From contig JAYWGJ010000275.1 of NCBI GenBank assembly GCA_043778315.1, forward strand, positions 1-21,529: DNA of 21,529 nt, written 5' to 3'. The position numbers were made by a program, and so were the translations under genes. A model generated the notes under the pieces. The model saw only the letters and a program-made list of their open reading frames with translations. It searched no databases and was not told the DNA's origin. The stretch comes from JBEEMU01 sp043778315 (lineage in GTDB: Bacteria > Bacteroidota > Bacteroidia > Chitinophagales > Saprospiraceae). Positions 9,281 through 17,460 of the stretch are shown one piece after another. Position 1 is the stretch's first letter; the number at the start of each line of letters is the position of its first letter.

Positions 9281-9925
9281 TTACGATAATAATTTTTCTA
9301 AGTCAATATTTTTACTGCAAACGTAGTCGTGCCAAAACAGCGTAGTCGCTACGCTGCGGTAGGGTCGGTAGCGTTCGGCGAGCGCAATGAGCGCGTCGTG
9401 CGTGATGTCTTTGGGTAGCGATAGGCATTTTTTCATGGCGGTACGGAGCGCAACGTCGCCGATAGGCAGCACGTCGGCGCGCTGCAAACATTCCATCAAA
9501 AACACGTCGGAAGTCCATGCGCCGATGCCTTTTAGTGCCGTCAGTTTGGCTCGTGCTGCATCGTCGTCCAACACATCTAAATCGTTTAAAACCAACGAAT
9601 TACTCTGTATCGCTTCGGCTAATATGCGAATATAAACTATTTTTTGGCGCGTGATAGTTGCGGTGCGCAGGTCGTCGTCGGAGAGTACCAAAATCGCCTC
9701 GGGCGTGATGATTTTAGCGACAAGCAATAGTTTATCAAACGCCGCTTTCGCGGACGCGAGGGATACTTGTTGCTCCAAAATAAGGCGCACCAAGGTCTCA
9801 AAACTTTTGGGTCGCGTAAAAAAATGTGGGTAGCCGTATTGCGCAATGATAGCAGCAAAAGCGGGTTCGAGGGCTGCGAGTTCGTCGCAAATCGCCTCAA
9901 AATTAGTGGCATTAAAAACGTGCAT
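9281..9925 (-). CDS. DNA-3-methyladenine glycosylase, AlkA-type HhH-GPD family
   Basis: This 214-residue enzyme belongs to the HhH-GPD base-excision repair superfamily and most resembles AlkA-like 3-methyladenine glycosylases, which cut damaged alkylated purines from DNA. Visible signs are FETLVRLILEQQVS (42-55), the residues around Q94-K95 typical of the family, the helix-hairpin-helix LKGIGAWTSD (131-140), and the expected catalytic aspartate D157 in PIGDVALR. There is no Cys cluster of the Nth/MutY iron-sulphur type, and no extended N-terminal domain as in E. coli AlkA, so it is the short bacterial form. It is divergent from the sprE-like gene with a 203-base intergenic region. The substrate range cannot be told from sequence. 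Confidence 0.88.
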   Translation of the reverse strand: MHVFNATNFEAICDELAALEPAFAAIIAQYGYPHFFTRPKSFETLVRLILEQQVSLASAKAAFDKLLLVAKIITPEAILVLSDDDLRTATITRQKIVYIRILAEAIQSNSLVLNDLDVLDDDAARAKLTALKGIGAWTSDVFLMECLQRADVLPIGDVALRTAMKKCLSLPKDITHDALIALAERYRPYRSVATTLFWHDYVCSKNIDLEKLLS

Positions 9926-10049
9926 TTTTATTTTTTGTATGTTATAATATACAATTTATACTTTCAAGACGTTATATAAATGGGTGAAGGTTGTATTTTG
10001 TATAAAAATATGATTTTCAATCGCTATTATATACCTGAATAAATTAGTT

Positions 10050-10057
10050 TATCTTTG
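10050..10057 (+). promoter_or_regulatory. -7 box upstream of the sprE-like gene
   Basis: TATCTTTG matches TAnnTTTG exactly, 71 bases before the ATG, giving a predicted leader of about 65 bases. No -33 TTG is apparent at the expected spacing. Confidence 0.5.
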
Positions 10058-10128
10058 TGCAATAATTGAAAACTATCTTTATTCCTAACATTTCACTATC
10101 CCAAAAAAACTTTTAATAAACTCCTAAA

Positions 10129-13100
10129 ATGATGAATTATTTAGCATCAATATCTAAAACGGCGCGTTTATCTGTTGCCTTGTTTATGGCTACAAGCCTT
10201 GTTTTGCTTACGCTAACGAGCTGCGGCACGTCCAAAAAAACGGGTAAACAAACTGCGTTTGGCAAAGCCTATCATAATATTGCGGGGCATTATAATTATT
10301 ATTTCAATGCGCGCGAAATAACGAATATCAGCAAAGATAAAATCGCGGAAACGCACAAAGATAACTATAATAAGGTATTGGAGCTGTATAAATATGTGTC
10401 TGCCGACGACGCGAAAGCGGAAGCGAGCAAGCTCGACGATGCCATCAAACGCGCAACCATCAATATTTCGTTGCACCCAAAGTCAAATTTTGCGGACGAT
10501 TCGTATTTATATACGGGCATCGCGCAGTACCTGAAAGCGGATTATAAAGAAGCCGAAATTGCGTTTTCGTATATTGTGGTGAACCTCGACCCTAAAAAAT
10601 TAGCCGCCGAGCGCAAGTTAAATAAAAAAGAAATTGCCAAAAAAAATAAAGAAACCAAAGCTGCCGCGCAAGATGCACGGGAGGAAAAAGCGGCTATCGT
10701 AAAAAAAGAAAATAATAATAAGAAAAAAGAAGCCGCTCAAAAAGCAAAAACGCAGAAAAAAGCACGAGAAGAAAAAATAAAAGAACAGAAAAAAGCTCGG
10801 GAAGAAAAAATAAAAGAACAGAAGAGAAACAAAGGTAAAAAAAATACAACAAAAGATAATAATGCAACAAAAACACCGCCGAAAACAGCAGACCCCGACC
10901 TCAAAGAAACCGCGCCAAAACCGATAAACGAAAAAGTAGCCGCCGCCGCGCGTGCCAAAGAGGACGAGGATAAAGACCTACATTACGACACGAACGGCAA
11001 GCGGATTCGCCGCCGTACCTACTTCCTCAAGCATCGCCCAGTATGGGAAGATGCCAAAATTTGGCTCGCACGAACCTATATAGAACAAGAGCGATACGAC
11101 GAAGCGGAGGGCATTTTGAAACGTATGAAAGAGGATTTTAAGTTGCCCAAAAAACTTTGGCGCAAATTAGCAACGGTAGAAGCGTACAGTTATTTGAAAC
11201 AAAAAAACTACCCGAAAGCGACCGAGATACTCGAAAAAGCAATAAAACGCAGCCGCTCGCTCGAAGACCGCCGCCGAATGACGTTCATTTTGGCACAAAT
11301 CTACGACCTGCAATCGAACAGCGAGATAGCGTATGAAAAATACCGCAAGGTACTGAAAATGTCGCCCGACTTCGATATGGAGTTCAATACGCGCCTCAAC
11401 CTCACGACCGACGCGCTCCGAAGCGGCAAAATAAAAGCACCCGAAGCAATAGCCATACTTAAAAAAATGCTCCGCGAAACGAAGTACGAGGATTTTAGAG
11501 ACCAAATTTACTACACTTTGGCGCGCCTACACATGGGCGAAGGCGAGGAAGATGTGGCGATTGGTTATTACAAAAAATCGTTATTGGCAAACAAAACAAA
11601 CAAAAATCAGCGCGTAGAGTCGTATTTTGTTTTGGCAGAATGGTATTGGAAGAAAGAAAGTTTTGCGGTAGCGAAACACTACTACGACAGCACGGTGCAG
11701 GTGATGCCGCCGCTCGACGACCGCTACGCCGTTTGTGCGCAGCGAAATACCGACCTCACCGACCTCGCTAAATACATAGAGTCGCTCGAGCTTAACGATA
11801 GCATACTCCGCATCGCGGCGATGACCGAACCCGAACGCCTCGCGTTCGGCACAAAAATACTCGAGCAACGCGCCGCCGAAAAGAAAGCCGCAGCCATAGC
11901 GGCAGCCATAGAAGCCGCGAATACGGACGCAGCGACGCGCACCGTGGGCGGTAACACCCTAGCTAAAAACGTGGCTGGCGGCGTAGCTGCCTCCAAAGAA
12001 TTTGACGCGATGCCGACCGTCGGCTCGGCTGCCGTGCAAAACACACCCGCGCTCGGCGGCTGGTGGGCGTATGACGACGCGAACCGCAAAAAAGGACAAC
12101 GCGACTTTGAACGCAAGTTTGGCAAACGGATATTGATAGACGGCTGGCGACACATCGACCAAAAAGACGACCCGCAAGCCGCCGCCGAAGCAAACCGCCC
12201 TGCCGACGACGCTATCGCTACCACCTCGATTGACCCCAAGGAGGTCGAGGCACTGTTTGCTGCCGTACCCAAAAACGAGACCGAAATGGAGGCGTTGCAA
12301 GCCAAAAACACCGACGCGCTCTATCATATAGGCGACCTTTTCCGCTTGCGGCTTATCATGCCAAAAAATTCTATTCGCGCCCACGAGCGGCTATTGGGCA
12401 GAAACCCAAAGAAAAACCCTTACGAACAAGAGATTTTTTATACGCTGTTTTTGAACTATACCGACCTCAACAACAAGCCCAAAGCGGATTATTACAAAAA
12501 TTTATTATCACAAAAATACCCCGACGGCTTGCTCACAAAAGTGGCAAACGACCCGACTTACCTCGCCGAGCTAAAGAAAAAACAACGCGCCTTAGACGAT
12601 TATTATAAGCGCGCACGCGATCTACTTAACGTTAATAAAGCGCACGAAGCCTTAGAAATGTGCATGAAATCGGACTCGGTTTGGGGTAAAGATAATAAGC
12701 TGAAAGCTAAGTTTTCGCTGCTTGGCGCAATGAGTAGAGGCAACCTTAACGGCAAACCTGACTACATTACGCAGCTAAAAACGGTCGTGAAAACCTACCC
12801 TTCCACGCCCGAAGCGATACAAGCAACGCAGATGATACAGCAACTTGAACGCGACGCGGCGGCGAGTGGCGGCGGCACTAAACCTGCGTCCGTCGTGACC
12901 GACGACTTTACCTACAAACCCGACGCGCAACATTACGTCTTGGTTTGGATAAAAGATAAAGACATCGCGCCCGAAGACTTGCGCTCTGCACAAGGCGATT
13001 TTAATACGAAATATTATGGTCTGAAAAAGCTAAAAACGACCTCCGTTTCGCCCAATCTCGAGACTAGACTCTTGCTTACCCGAAGTTTTGACGATGCGGC

Positions 13101-13272
13101 AGCCGCGATGGAGTATTGCCGAACCGCCAAAATGAAAGGAACGGAAGACTTTTTGGGTGAAAAGAAGATTGAGATTTTTACCACGCCTATCACCTCCGAA
13201 AACTACAAAATTATACTCCGTTTGGGCAATATAGCGGCTTACGAAACCTTCGCGACGGGCGTGTATAAATAA
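10129..13272 (+). CDS. SprE/PorW-type TPR lipoprotein of the type IX secretion system
   Basis: The 1047-residue product resembles SprE/PorW, the TPR lipoprotein reported to connect the T9SS translocon with the PorKN ring in the periplasm. It starts with a lipoprotein signal; the lipobox LTSC places the acylated cysteine at residue 32. The segment GKAYHNIAGHYNYYFNAR (~45-62) matches the family-typical AYHN..A.YN.YF.A start of the mature protein. A first TPR pair lies at ~80-160, then a lysine-rich linker (~165-290) with an 11-residue duplication, more TPRs (~300-545), an Ala-rich linker (~585-610), another helical repeat region, and the C-terminal family domain (~935-1047, starting HYVLVWIKD). 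It is longer than the ~870 residues I recall for F. johnsoniae SprE, mainly through the linkers. A different TPR lipoprotein of the same fold is the main alternative. Confidence 0.8.
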   Translation: MMNYLASISKTARLSVALFMATSLVLLTLTSCGTSKKTGKQTAFGKAYHNIAGHYNYYFNAREITNISKDKIAETHKDNYNKVLELYKYVSADDAKAEASKLDDAIKRATINISLHPKSNFADDSYLYTGIAQYLKADYKEAEIAFSYIVVNLDPKKLAAERKLNKKEIAKKNKETKAAAQDAREEKAAIVKKENNNKKKEAAQKAKTQKKAREEKIKEQKKAREEKIKEQKRNKGKKNTTKDNNATKTPPKTADPDLKETAPKPINEKVAAAARAKEDEDKDLHYDTNGKRIRRRTYFLKHRPVWEDAKIWLARTYIEQERYDEAEGILKRMKEDFKLPKKLWRKLATVEAYSYLKQKNYPKATEILEKAIKRSRSLEDRRRMTFILAQIYDLQSNSEIAYEKYRKVLKMSPDFDMEFNTRLNLTTDALRSGKIKAPEAIAILKKMLRETKYEDFRDQIYYTLARLHMGEGEEDVAIGYYKKSLLANKTNKNQRVESYFVLAEWYWKKESFAVAKHYYDSTVQVMPPLDDRYAVCAQRNTDLTDLAKYIESLELNDSILRIAAMTEPERLAFGTKILEQRAAEKKAAAIAAAIEAANTDAATRTVGGNTLAKNVAGGVAASKEFDAMPTVGSAAVQNTPALGGWWAYDDANRKKGQRDFERKFGKRILIDGWRHIDQKDDPQAAAEANRPADDAIATTSIDPKEVEALFAAVPKNETEMEALQAKNTDALYHIGDLFRLRLIMPKNSIRAHERLLGRNPKKNPYEQEIFYTLFLNYTDLNNKPKADYYKNLLSQKYPDGLLTKVANDPTYLAELKKKQRALDDYYKRARDLLNVNKAHEALEMCMKSDSVWGKDNKLKAKFSLLGAMSRGNLNGKPDYITQLKTVVKTYPSTPEAIQATQMIQQLERDAAASGGGTKPASVVTDDFTYKPDAQHYVLVWIKDKDIAPEDLRSAQGDFNTKYYGLKKLKTTSVSPNLETRLLLTRSFDDAAAAMEYCRTAKMKGTEDFLGEKKIEIFTTPITSENYKIILRLGNIAAYETFATGVYK
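10756..10821 (+). repeat. In-frame 33-base tandem duplication in the Lys-rich linker
   Basis: Two 33-base units (10756-10788 and 10789-10821) encode the same 11 residues, KKAREEKIKEQ, at residues 210-220 and 221-231 of the SprE-like protein. They differ at two silent third positions (gca/gct and cga/cgg), so the duplication is not brand new and the peptide has been kept. Confidence 0.9.
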
Positions 13273-13285
13273 AAAATAATAAGTT

Positions 13286-13619
13286 TAGCGATTAGCCACA
13301 TAGCTGGTCAGTTGTCCAAAACTTTACCACGAATTACGAGAATTTAGACCAACTCTATCAGTGGACGTTTTTTAATTTCACCAGTATTTTGATGATTTTC
13401 ACTCGGAAATTATCAAACTTAACCAATTTTCACGAGTTTTGACCGCGAAATTCCTAAATTGCGCCGTTTGAGTAAAAAATTGAAAATTTTTTACTCAAAC
13501 GATTGGTGAAAATCGAAGATTAGACGAAGTCAATTAAAATTGTCTAATCGTCAACAATTAGTGTAAATGCGAGTAATTCGTGGTGTAAAAATAAAACTGA
13601 CCAGCTGTGCCGCATAGCG
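13286..13619. mobile_element. MITE-like palindromic element with nested inverted repeats
   Basis: The 435-base gap between the sprE-like gene and argS holds no gene but a symmetric element. The outer arms AGCTGGTCAGTT (13302-13313) and AACTGACCAGCT (13595-13606) are 12/12 inverted copies. The inner arms ACCACGAATTAC (13326-13337) and GTAATTCGTGGT (13573-13584) are again 12/12, and the spacers between arms are similar (12 and 10 bases). A perfect 17-bp hairpin lies near the centre, and a bulged 12-bp stem at 13518-13549 (GATTAGA/TCTAATC plus CAATT/AATTG). The five bases TAGCG occur as a direct repeat just outside (13286-13290, 13615-13619), which could be a target duplication. No transposase is encoded, so any mobility would depend on another element. 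Confidence 0.6.
13465..13501. repeat. Perfect 17-bp hairpin at the centre of the MITE-like element
   Basis: CGTTTGAGTAAAAAATT (13465-13481) and its exact reverse complement (13485-13501) flank the triloop GAA. The T-run lies inside the stem, so it could act as a terminator for sprE-like transcripts only imperfectly; extrusion as a cruciform or a strong RNA hairpin is possible. Confidence 0.85.
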
Positions 13620-13707
13620 GGGACCTATCGGTAGTGATAAACGAGTAACATCAATTATGCAAAAATCCATTAAAAATACGGATATTTGCACCCAAAAATA
13701 GTAATTT

Positions 13708-15582
13708 ATGAATATTATATTAACGCTTAAAGCCGCTGTACAAGCCGCTATACATACGCAATACGCCGAAAACGTAGCAGATAAGGACGTGCAGGTTTTG
13801 CCGACGCGCAAAGAGTTTACGGGCGACTTTACCATCGTTTGCTTTCCTTTTACGCGCATTACGCGCACTAAACCGCAGGAAATAGGCGAAATACTAGGAC
13901 AGTATTTGGTGGCGAACTGCGCCGAAGTGACCGCGTACAACGTGGTACAAGGCTTCTTGAATTTGAGCGTCGGCGATGCGTACTGGAAAGGATTTTTGGG
14001 CGAAATATTGCAAAATGAAAATTTTGGTACGGCTGCGCCGACGGGCAAAAAAATCTTAATCGAATTTTCGTCGCCGAACACGAACAAGCCGCTTCACTTG
14101 GGGCATATTCGCAATATTTTGCTCGGCTGGAGTACGCATAACTTGCTCAAAGCGGCTGGTAATGAAGTAGTTACCTGCAAAGTGGTGAACGACCGAGGCG
14201 TACATATTTGCAAAAGTATGCTAGCTTGGCAACGGTTCGGCAACGGCGAAACGCCGCAGTCGTCGGGCAAAAAAGGCGATCATTTGGTGGGTGAATATTA
14301 CGTCGCCTTCGAGCGCGCCTTCCAAAAAGAATACGCCGATTGGCAACTCACCGACGCGGCAAACGAGCTTTGGCTCACGCACCCGAAGGCAAAAGAGAGC
14401 GACAGCGACACGGCGCGGCACGCCTTTTTCAAGGATTTTTACAAAAATATTTATTTCAACGAAGTCTCCGAACTCGGCATGGCTTGCAAGCGAATGCTGC
14501 AAGACTGGGAGGCGGAAGTGCCACAGGTGCGCGACCTTTGGGCGACAATGAACGGCTGGGTATATGCGGGTTTTGACCATACTTACGCGCAACTCGGCGT
14601 GACGTTCGACTTCCGCGACTACGAGTCGTTCACCTATTTGCTCGGCAAGGAAATAGTAGATAAAGGCTTGACTAACAAGGTGTTCTATCGCCGCGACGAC
14701 ACGTCCGTTTGGATAGATATGACCGATGTGAAGATGGACGAAAAATTGGTTTTGCGCTCCGACGGCACGTCCGTTTACATGACGCAAGACCTCGGCACGG
14801 CAAATATTCGCTACGAAAAATACAAGATGGACGGCATGATTTATGTCGTTGCCGACGAGCAAGATTATCATTTCAAGGTCTTGTTTGAGATACTCAAACG
14901 CTTGGGCGAACCCTACGCCGCAGGCTTGCATCACCTCAGCTACGGCATGGTGAACCTCCCGCAAGGGCGCATGAAATCGCGCGAGGGAACGGTAGTAGAT
15001 GCCGACGACTTGATAGCCGAAGTTATCGCATTGGCGAAATCGGAAAGCAGCGAACGCGGCGAACTCGCCGAAATAAGCGCGGACGAACAAGCCGATATAT
15101 TTAGAAAATTAGGCTTAGGCGCGTTGAAATACCATATTTTGAAGGTCGGACCCAAAAAATCTATGGTTTTTGACCCGTCCGAAAGCGTCGATATGCAAGG
15201 ACAAACGGGTCCGTATATCCAAAACGCCTACGTTCGTATCCGCTCTATTTTGCGTAAAAACACAACCGCTGCGACAACCGTTTTGGACGCTTCGGCGTAT
15301 CAAAACTACGAGTTATTAGGTTTAGAAAAAGATATTTTGCAATTCTTGCACCAATATCCGAGCATGATTGTAGCGGCAGCGAACGCACACGACCCGTCCG
15401 ACGTATGCAACTTCGCCTATACGCTCGCAAAAGCGTACCATCGGTTTTATCACGACGTGAAAATATTGGGCGCGGAAAGCGAAGCTGCAAAACAATTTCG
15501 CCTCGCGCTGTCCGAGGCAGCCGCGCAGGTATTGGCGCACAGCCTACGCATAATAGGCGTAGAAATGCCCGAGCGAATGTAG
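13708..15582 (+). CDS. argS: Arginyl-tRNA synthetase
   Basis: ArgS charges tRNA-Arg with arginine using ATP in the cytoplasm. The 624-residue chain is a class I synthetase. It has the N-terminal additional domain (FTGDFTIVCFPF, ~38-48), the HIGH motif as HLGH (130-133) inside SSPNTNKPLHLGHIRN, the KMSKS-type loop as MKSREGT (422-428), and a C-terminal DALR anticodon-binding domain containing TGPYIQNAYVRIRSILRK and ending in the family-typical EMPERM. The ATG at 13708 begins an N-terminus that aligns with the family; a partial -7 box (GATATTTG, 13681-13688) lies just upstream. The gene is GC-rich compared with the cassette to its right and ends in a strong terminator, so it is a single transcription unit or the end of one. 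Confidence 0.97.
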   Translation: MNIILTLKAAVQAAIHTQYAENVADKDVQVLPTRKEFTGDFTIVCFPFTRITRTKPQEIGEILGQYLVANCAEVTAYNVVQGFLNLSVGDAYWKGFLGEILQNENFGTAAPTGKKILIEFSSPNTNKPLHLGHIRNILLGWSTHNLLKAAGNEVVTCKVVNDRGVHICKSMLAWQRFGNGETPQSSGKKGDHLVGEYYVAFERAFQKEYADWQLTDAANELWLTHPKAKESDSDTARHAFFKDFYKNIYFNEVSELGMACKRMLQDWEAEVPQVRDLWATMNGWVYAGFDHTYAQLGVTFDFRDYESFTYLLGKEIVDKGLTNKVFYRRDDTSVWIDMTDVKMDEKLVLRSDGTSVYMTQDLGTANIRYEKYKMDGMIYVVADEQDYHFKVLFEILKRLGEPYAAGLHHLSYGMVNLPQGRMKSREGTVVDADDLIAEVIALAKSESSERGELAEISADEQADIFRKLGLGALKYHILKVGPKKSMVFDPSESVDMQGQTGPYIQNAYVRIRSILRKNTTAATTVLDASAYQNYELLGLEKDILQFLHQYPSMIVAAANAHDPSDVCNFAYTLAKAYHRFYHDVKILGAESEAAKQFRLALSEAAAQVLAHSLRIIGVEMPERM

Positions 15583-15602
15583 GTTTTTGGCGTTGTAACT
15601 AT

Positions 15603-15642
15603 AAAAAGAGCAGCTTACGGAAGTAAGTTGCTCTTTTTTTTT
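15603..15642 (+). terminator. Intrinsic terminator of argS
   Basis: AGAGCAGCTTAC (15607-15618) pairs with GTAAGTTGCTCT (15623-15634) with one G-U pair around a GGAA tetraloop, followed by eight more T. It starts about 20 bases after the argS stop. The A-run before the stem would let it act weakly on the other strand. Confidence 0.92.
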
Positions 15643-15692
15643 GTGTGGTATATGAATAAAAGTAGGCATTGTACAGAGAATTTACATAAAAC

Positions 15693-15726
15693 GCACCAGT
15701 TTCAGAGTCAATGTTGGTGCATTTTT
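15693..15726 (+). terminator. Possible second terminator-like hairpin
   Basis: GCACCA (15693-15698) and TGGTGC (15715-15720) form a 6-bp stem with a 16-base loop, followed by ATTTTT. It is weaker than the argS terminator upstream and may be a backup or chance structure. Confidence 0.3.
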
Positions 15727-15797
15727 GCAATAAATAACTATTTTCGGTTGTAAAAAAAAAAGACATTTTTAATATACAACCAACTTAGATTATCCGC

Positions 15798-15805
15798 TAC
15801 ATTTG
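15798..15805 (+). promoter_or_regulatory. -7 box of the lipoprotein cassette
   Basis: TACATTTG is an exact TAnnTTTG match located 155 bases after the argS terminator and 108 bases before the ATG of the small lipoprotein, predicting a leader of roughly 100 bases. No good -33 TTG is seen at normal spacing. Together with the terminator upstream it implies the cassette is transcribed on its own. Confidence 0.5.
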
Positions 15806-15913
15806 TGATGTTATAACAAATTAATATACTCACTACCAAGAAAAAAAAGTGCCGAGTTGGTCATTAATCACGCATTTTCGAGGTTCATTTTCTTACTTTT
15901 AATTTATTTAAGT

Positions 15914-16258
15914 ATGAAAAGAAAAATTCTTTTTTCTTCGTTTATTGCTGCATTATTTTGTAGCGCGTTTGTTGGCTGCACGAAGCACGCTGACATTTTA
16001 GGGGACACAACACCTGTTTCACCTACGACAGAGTCGGCGTCAGCGACGGCAGCACCTTTGAAGGGTCTTGATGAGTTCGCTTGTAAAACCAGCAATGGTA
16101 AATCTGGCACAATGTGTGTACGCTCTACTGGAAACAGTTGCAGTACCGCACACGGCTGTAATGAAGTAAGTATCGTAATTGCAGGAGGTAGTGAAGCCGG
16201 TTACTCGGAAGCCGAAATCGCACACGCCAGAGCTATACAAGCTGCGGAACAAAAGTAA
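15914..16258 (+). CDS. Small four-cysteine lipoprotein, function unknown
   Basis: I do not recognise this 114-residue protein. MKRKILFSSFIAALFCSAF is a lipoprotein signal with lipobox FVGC, acylated Cys at 22. A Ser/Thr/Pro-rich spacer (31-48) leads to a compact region with four cysteines at 57, 68, 76 and 82 around NGKSGTMCVRSTGNSC, then a predicted C-terminal helix (99-113). Four Cys suggest two disulfides in the periplasm or at the cell surface. The frame is open upstream to a TTG at 15857, but the ATG at 15914 puts the signal peptide at the N-terminus and is preferred. It is first in an AT-rich cassette with a propeller lipoprotein and a CxxC protein. In layout it recalls the small Cys-containing NVEALA-type proteins that sit beside propeller lipoproteins in Bacteroides, but no NVEALA motif is present. 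Confidence 0.8.
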   Translation: MKRKILFSSFIAALFCSAFVGCTKHADILGDTTPVSPTTESASATAAPLKGLDEFACKTSNGKSGTMCVRSTGNSCSTAHGCNEVSIVIAGGSEAGYSEAEIAHARAIQAAEQK

Positions 16259-16276
16259 TGTTACAATAATCAAACG

Positions 16277-16322
16277 GCAGTCAGTAGTTTCTACCAAATG
16301 AAGCTACTGGCTGCTATTTTTT
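16277..16322 (+). terminator. Intrinsic terminator or attenuator inside the cassette
   Basis: GCAGTCAGTAG (16277-16287) pairs with CTACTGGCTGC (16304-16314) with one G-U pair, can extend inward by four more pairs, and is followed by TATTTTTT. It stands between the small lipoprotein and the propeller lipoprotein, whose ATG comes 20 bases after it, and I see no promoter in that space. It would yield abundant short mRNA and limited read-through. Confidence 0.8.
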
Positions 16323-16341
16323 ACCACATATAAACTACACG

Positions 16342-17460
16342 ATGCGCTTCTACCTATATTTCGTCCTACCTTTTTTTATAAGTTGCAACACCACGCATTA
16401 TATTTATAAGGAAGTTATCACCGTTACCAAACAGTCGCAACTATTAGTAGATACCGTTAGCACTATAAAGCTATCAGATAGTCTTACATGGAAACATTAT
16501 AGTACGCTTAAAGGTGAAAATACGAATTATTTATTGGTTGATAAAACTATTCGTATTCATAAAATTGATTTGCGAACAGGACAAACCCAAGTAATTAATT
16601 TGGATACTGCCATTACGAATCAAACAGAGGTAAATCTTGAAAGTGTATATGCACATACTGAAGATTCCATTTTCTTGTTACAAGGCGAACAACTTGCATT
16701 GATTAATGGTTCGGGTAAAACACTGTGGCGTATGCCTATCAATCAAACGGACTCTACTTATCAAACGGCGAACGTAGATGATGTTCCTATTTACTATGAT
16801 AAAAATACACACAATATATATGTAGAGCAGTATTGTTATAGCTGCGGTCTTTGGGCGCAATCTTTTTTTGAAAAGTGGCGCGAAAGCAGCATAAATGTAC
16901 TAAATCGCAAAGAGACGCAGCTAACTAAACCCTTTTCTAATCTTTATAAACAAGGTAATTATTATGGGTTTGCCATTCAAGCTACTCGCGAACATACAGA
17001 TAGTTGCCATATCTATACGTTTACATTAGACCCCAATATTTATGTTTATAACAAATATACACAACAAACTACCGTTTTTGGTGGACGCTCGGTATATCAT
17101 ACTGAACGAGATATACCAAAGTTAAACTTAAAAGATAAAAATAATACAGAGGCTAAAATGCAGCACTTGACGGTAGTGGCTTCTTATAATAAAATCACTT
17201 ACGATGCTACCAACAAGCTATATTTTAGAACCTTTGAAGCACAAGTGCCGCTAAAAAATGCAGATAATACTTACAATACTTTTAGCGATAAAAAGCGTTA
17301 TTTACAAGTATTTGATAAGCAATTTAATCTATTGCAAGAGTTGCCTTTAAAGCAAGGCTTCTATTGCTTGGGCATTGCAAATGATAAAGGTTTGCTTTTT
17401 GCCAAAACAATAAAAAATGGTAAATTAATTTACACACTAAAATTTCATGAACAGAAATAA
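16342..17460 (+). CDS. DUF4221-like beta-propeller lipoprotein
   Basis: This 372-residue lipoprotein has a short signal (MRFYLYFVLPFFISC, acylated Cys 15). The rest is rich in short beta-strands in the pattern of beta-propellers. The central part (SCHIYTFTLDPNIYVYNKYT, then FGGRSVYHTERDIP) and NKITYDATNKLYFRTFEAQ resemble the Bacteroidota family DUF4221, whose function is not established; this match is from memory. A CYSC motif (C165, C168) and single cysteines at 222 and 342 stand out. It sits behind an attenuator and overlaps the next gene by 14 bases, implying translational coupling. Other six-bladed propeller lipoprotein families (TolB-like) are alternatives. It likely faces the periplasm or the cell surface and binds a ligand rather than acting as an enzyme, but that is inference. 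Confidence 0.7.
   Translation: MRFYLYFVLPFFISCNTTHYIYKEVITVTKQSQLLVDTVSTIKLSDSLTWKHYSTLKGENTNYLLVDKTIRIHKIDLRTGQTQVINLDTAITNQTEVNLESVYAHTEDSIFLLQGEQLALINGSGKTLWRMPINQTDSTYQTANVDDVPIYYDKNTHNIYVEQYCYSCGLWAQSFFEKWRESSINVLNRKETQLTKPFSNLYKQGNYYGFAIQATREHTDSCHIYTFTLDPNIYVYNKYTQQTTVFGGRSVYHTERDIPKLNLKDKNNTEAKMQHLTVVASYNKITYDATNKLYFRTFEAQVPLKNADNTYNTFSDKKRYLQVFDKQFNLLQELPLKQGFYCLGIANDKGLLFAKTIKNGKLIYTLKFHEQK

Noticed and set aside
11724..12311. 195-residue minus-strand frame inside the sprE-like gene
   Set aside because: It is antisense to the coding TPR lipoprotein and arises from its Ala/Glu-rich codons; no signal, motif or promoter supports it.
13551..14087. 178-residue minus-strand frame overlapping the argS start
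   Set aside because: It is antisense to the well-supported ArgS N-terminus and ends inside the palindromic element; composition is that of a shadow frame.
14221..15090. 289-residue minus-strand frame inside argS
   Set aside because: It is entirely antisense to the catalytic core of ArgS in a GC-rich gene, where long antisense frames are common.
8140..15685. Shared 13-mer ACAGAGAATTTAC at 8140-8152 and 15673-15685
   Set aside because: It does not extend beyond 13 bases, and a few such matches are expected by chance in 21 kb of AT-rich sequence.
15857..15913. TTG-initiated N-terminal extension of the small lipoprotein
   Set aside because: It would add 19 residues ahead of a complete lipoprotein signal peptide; the ATG at 15914 gives the normal arrangement.
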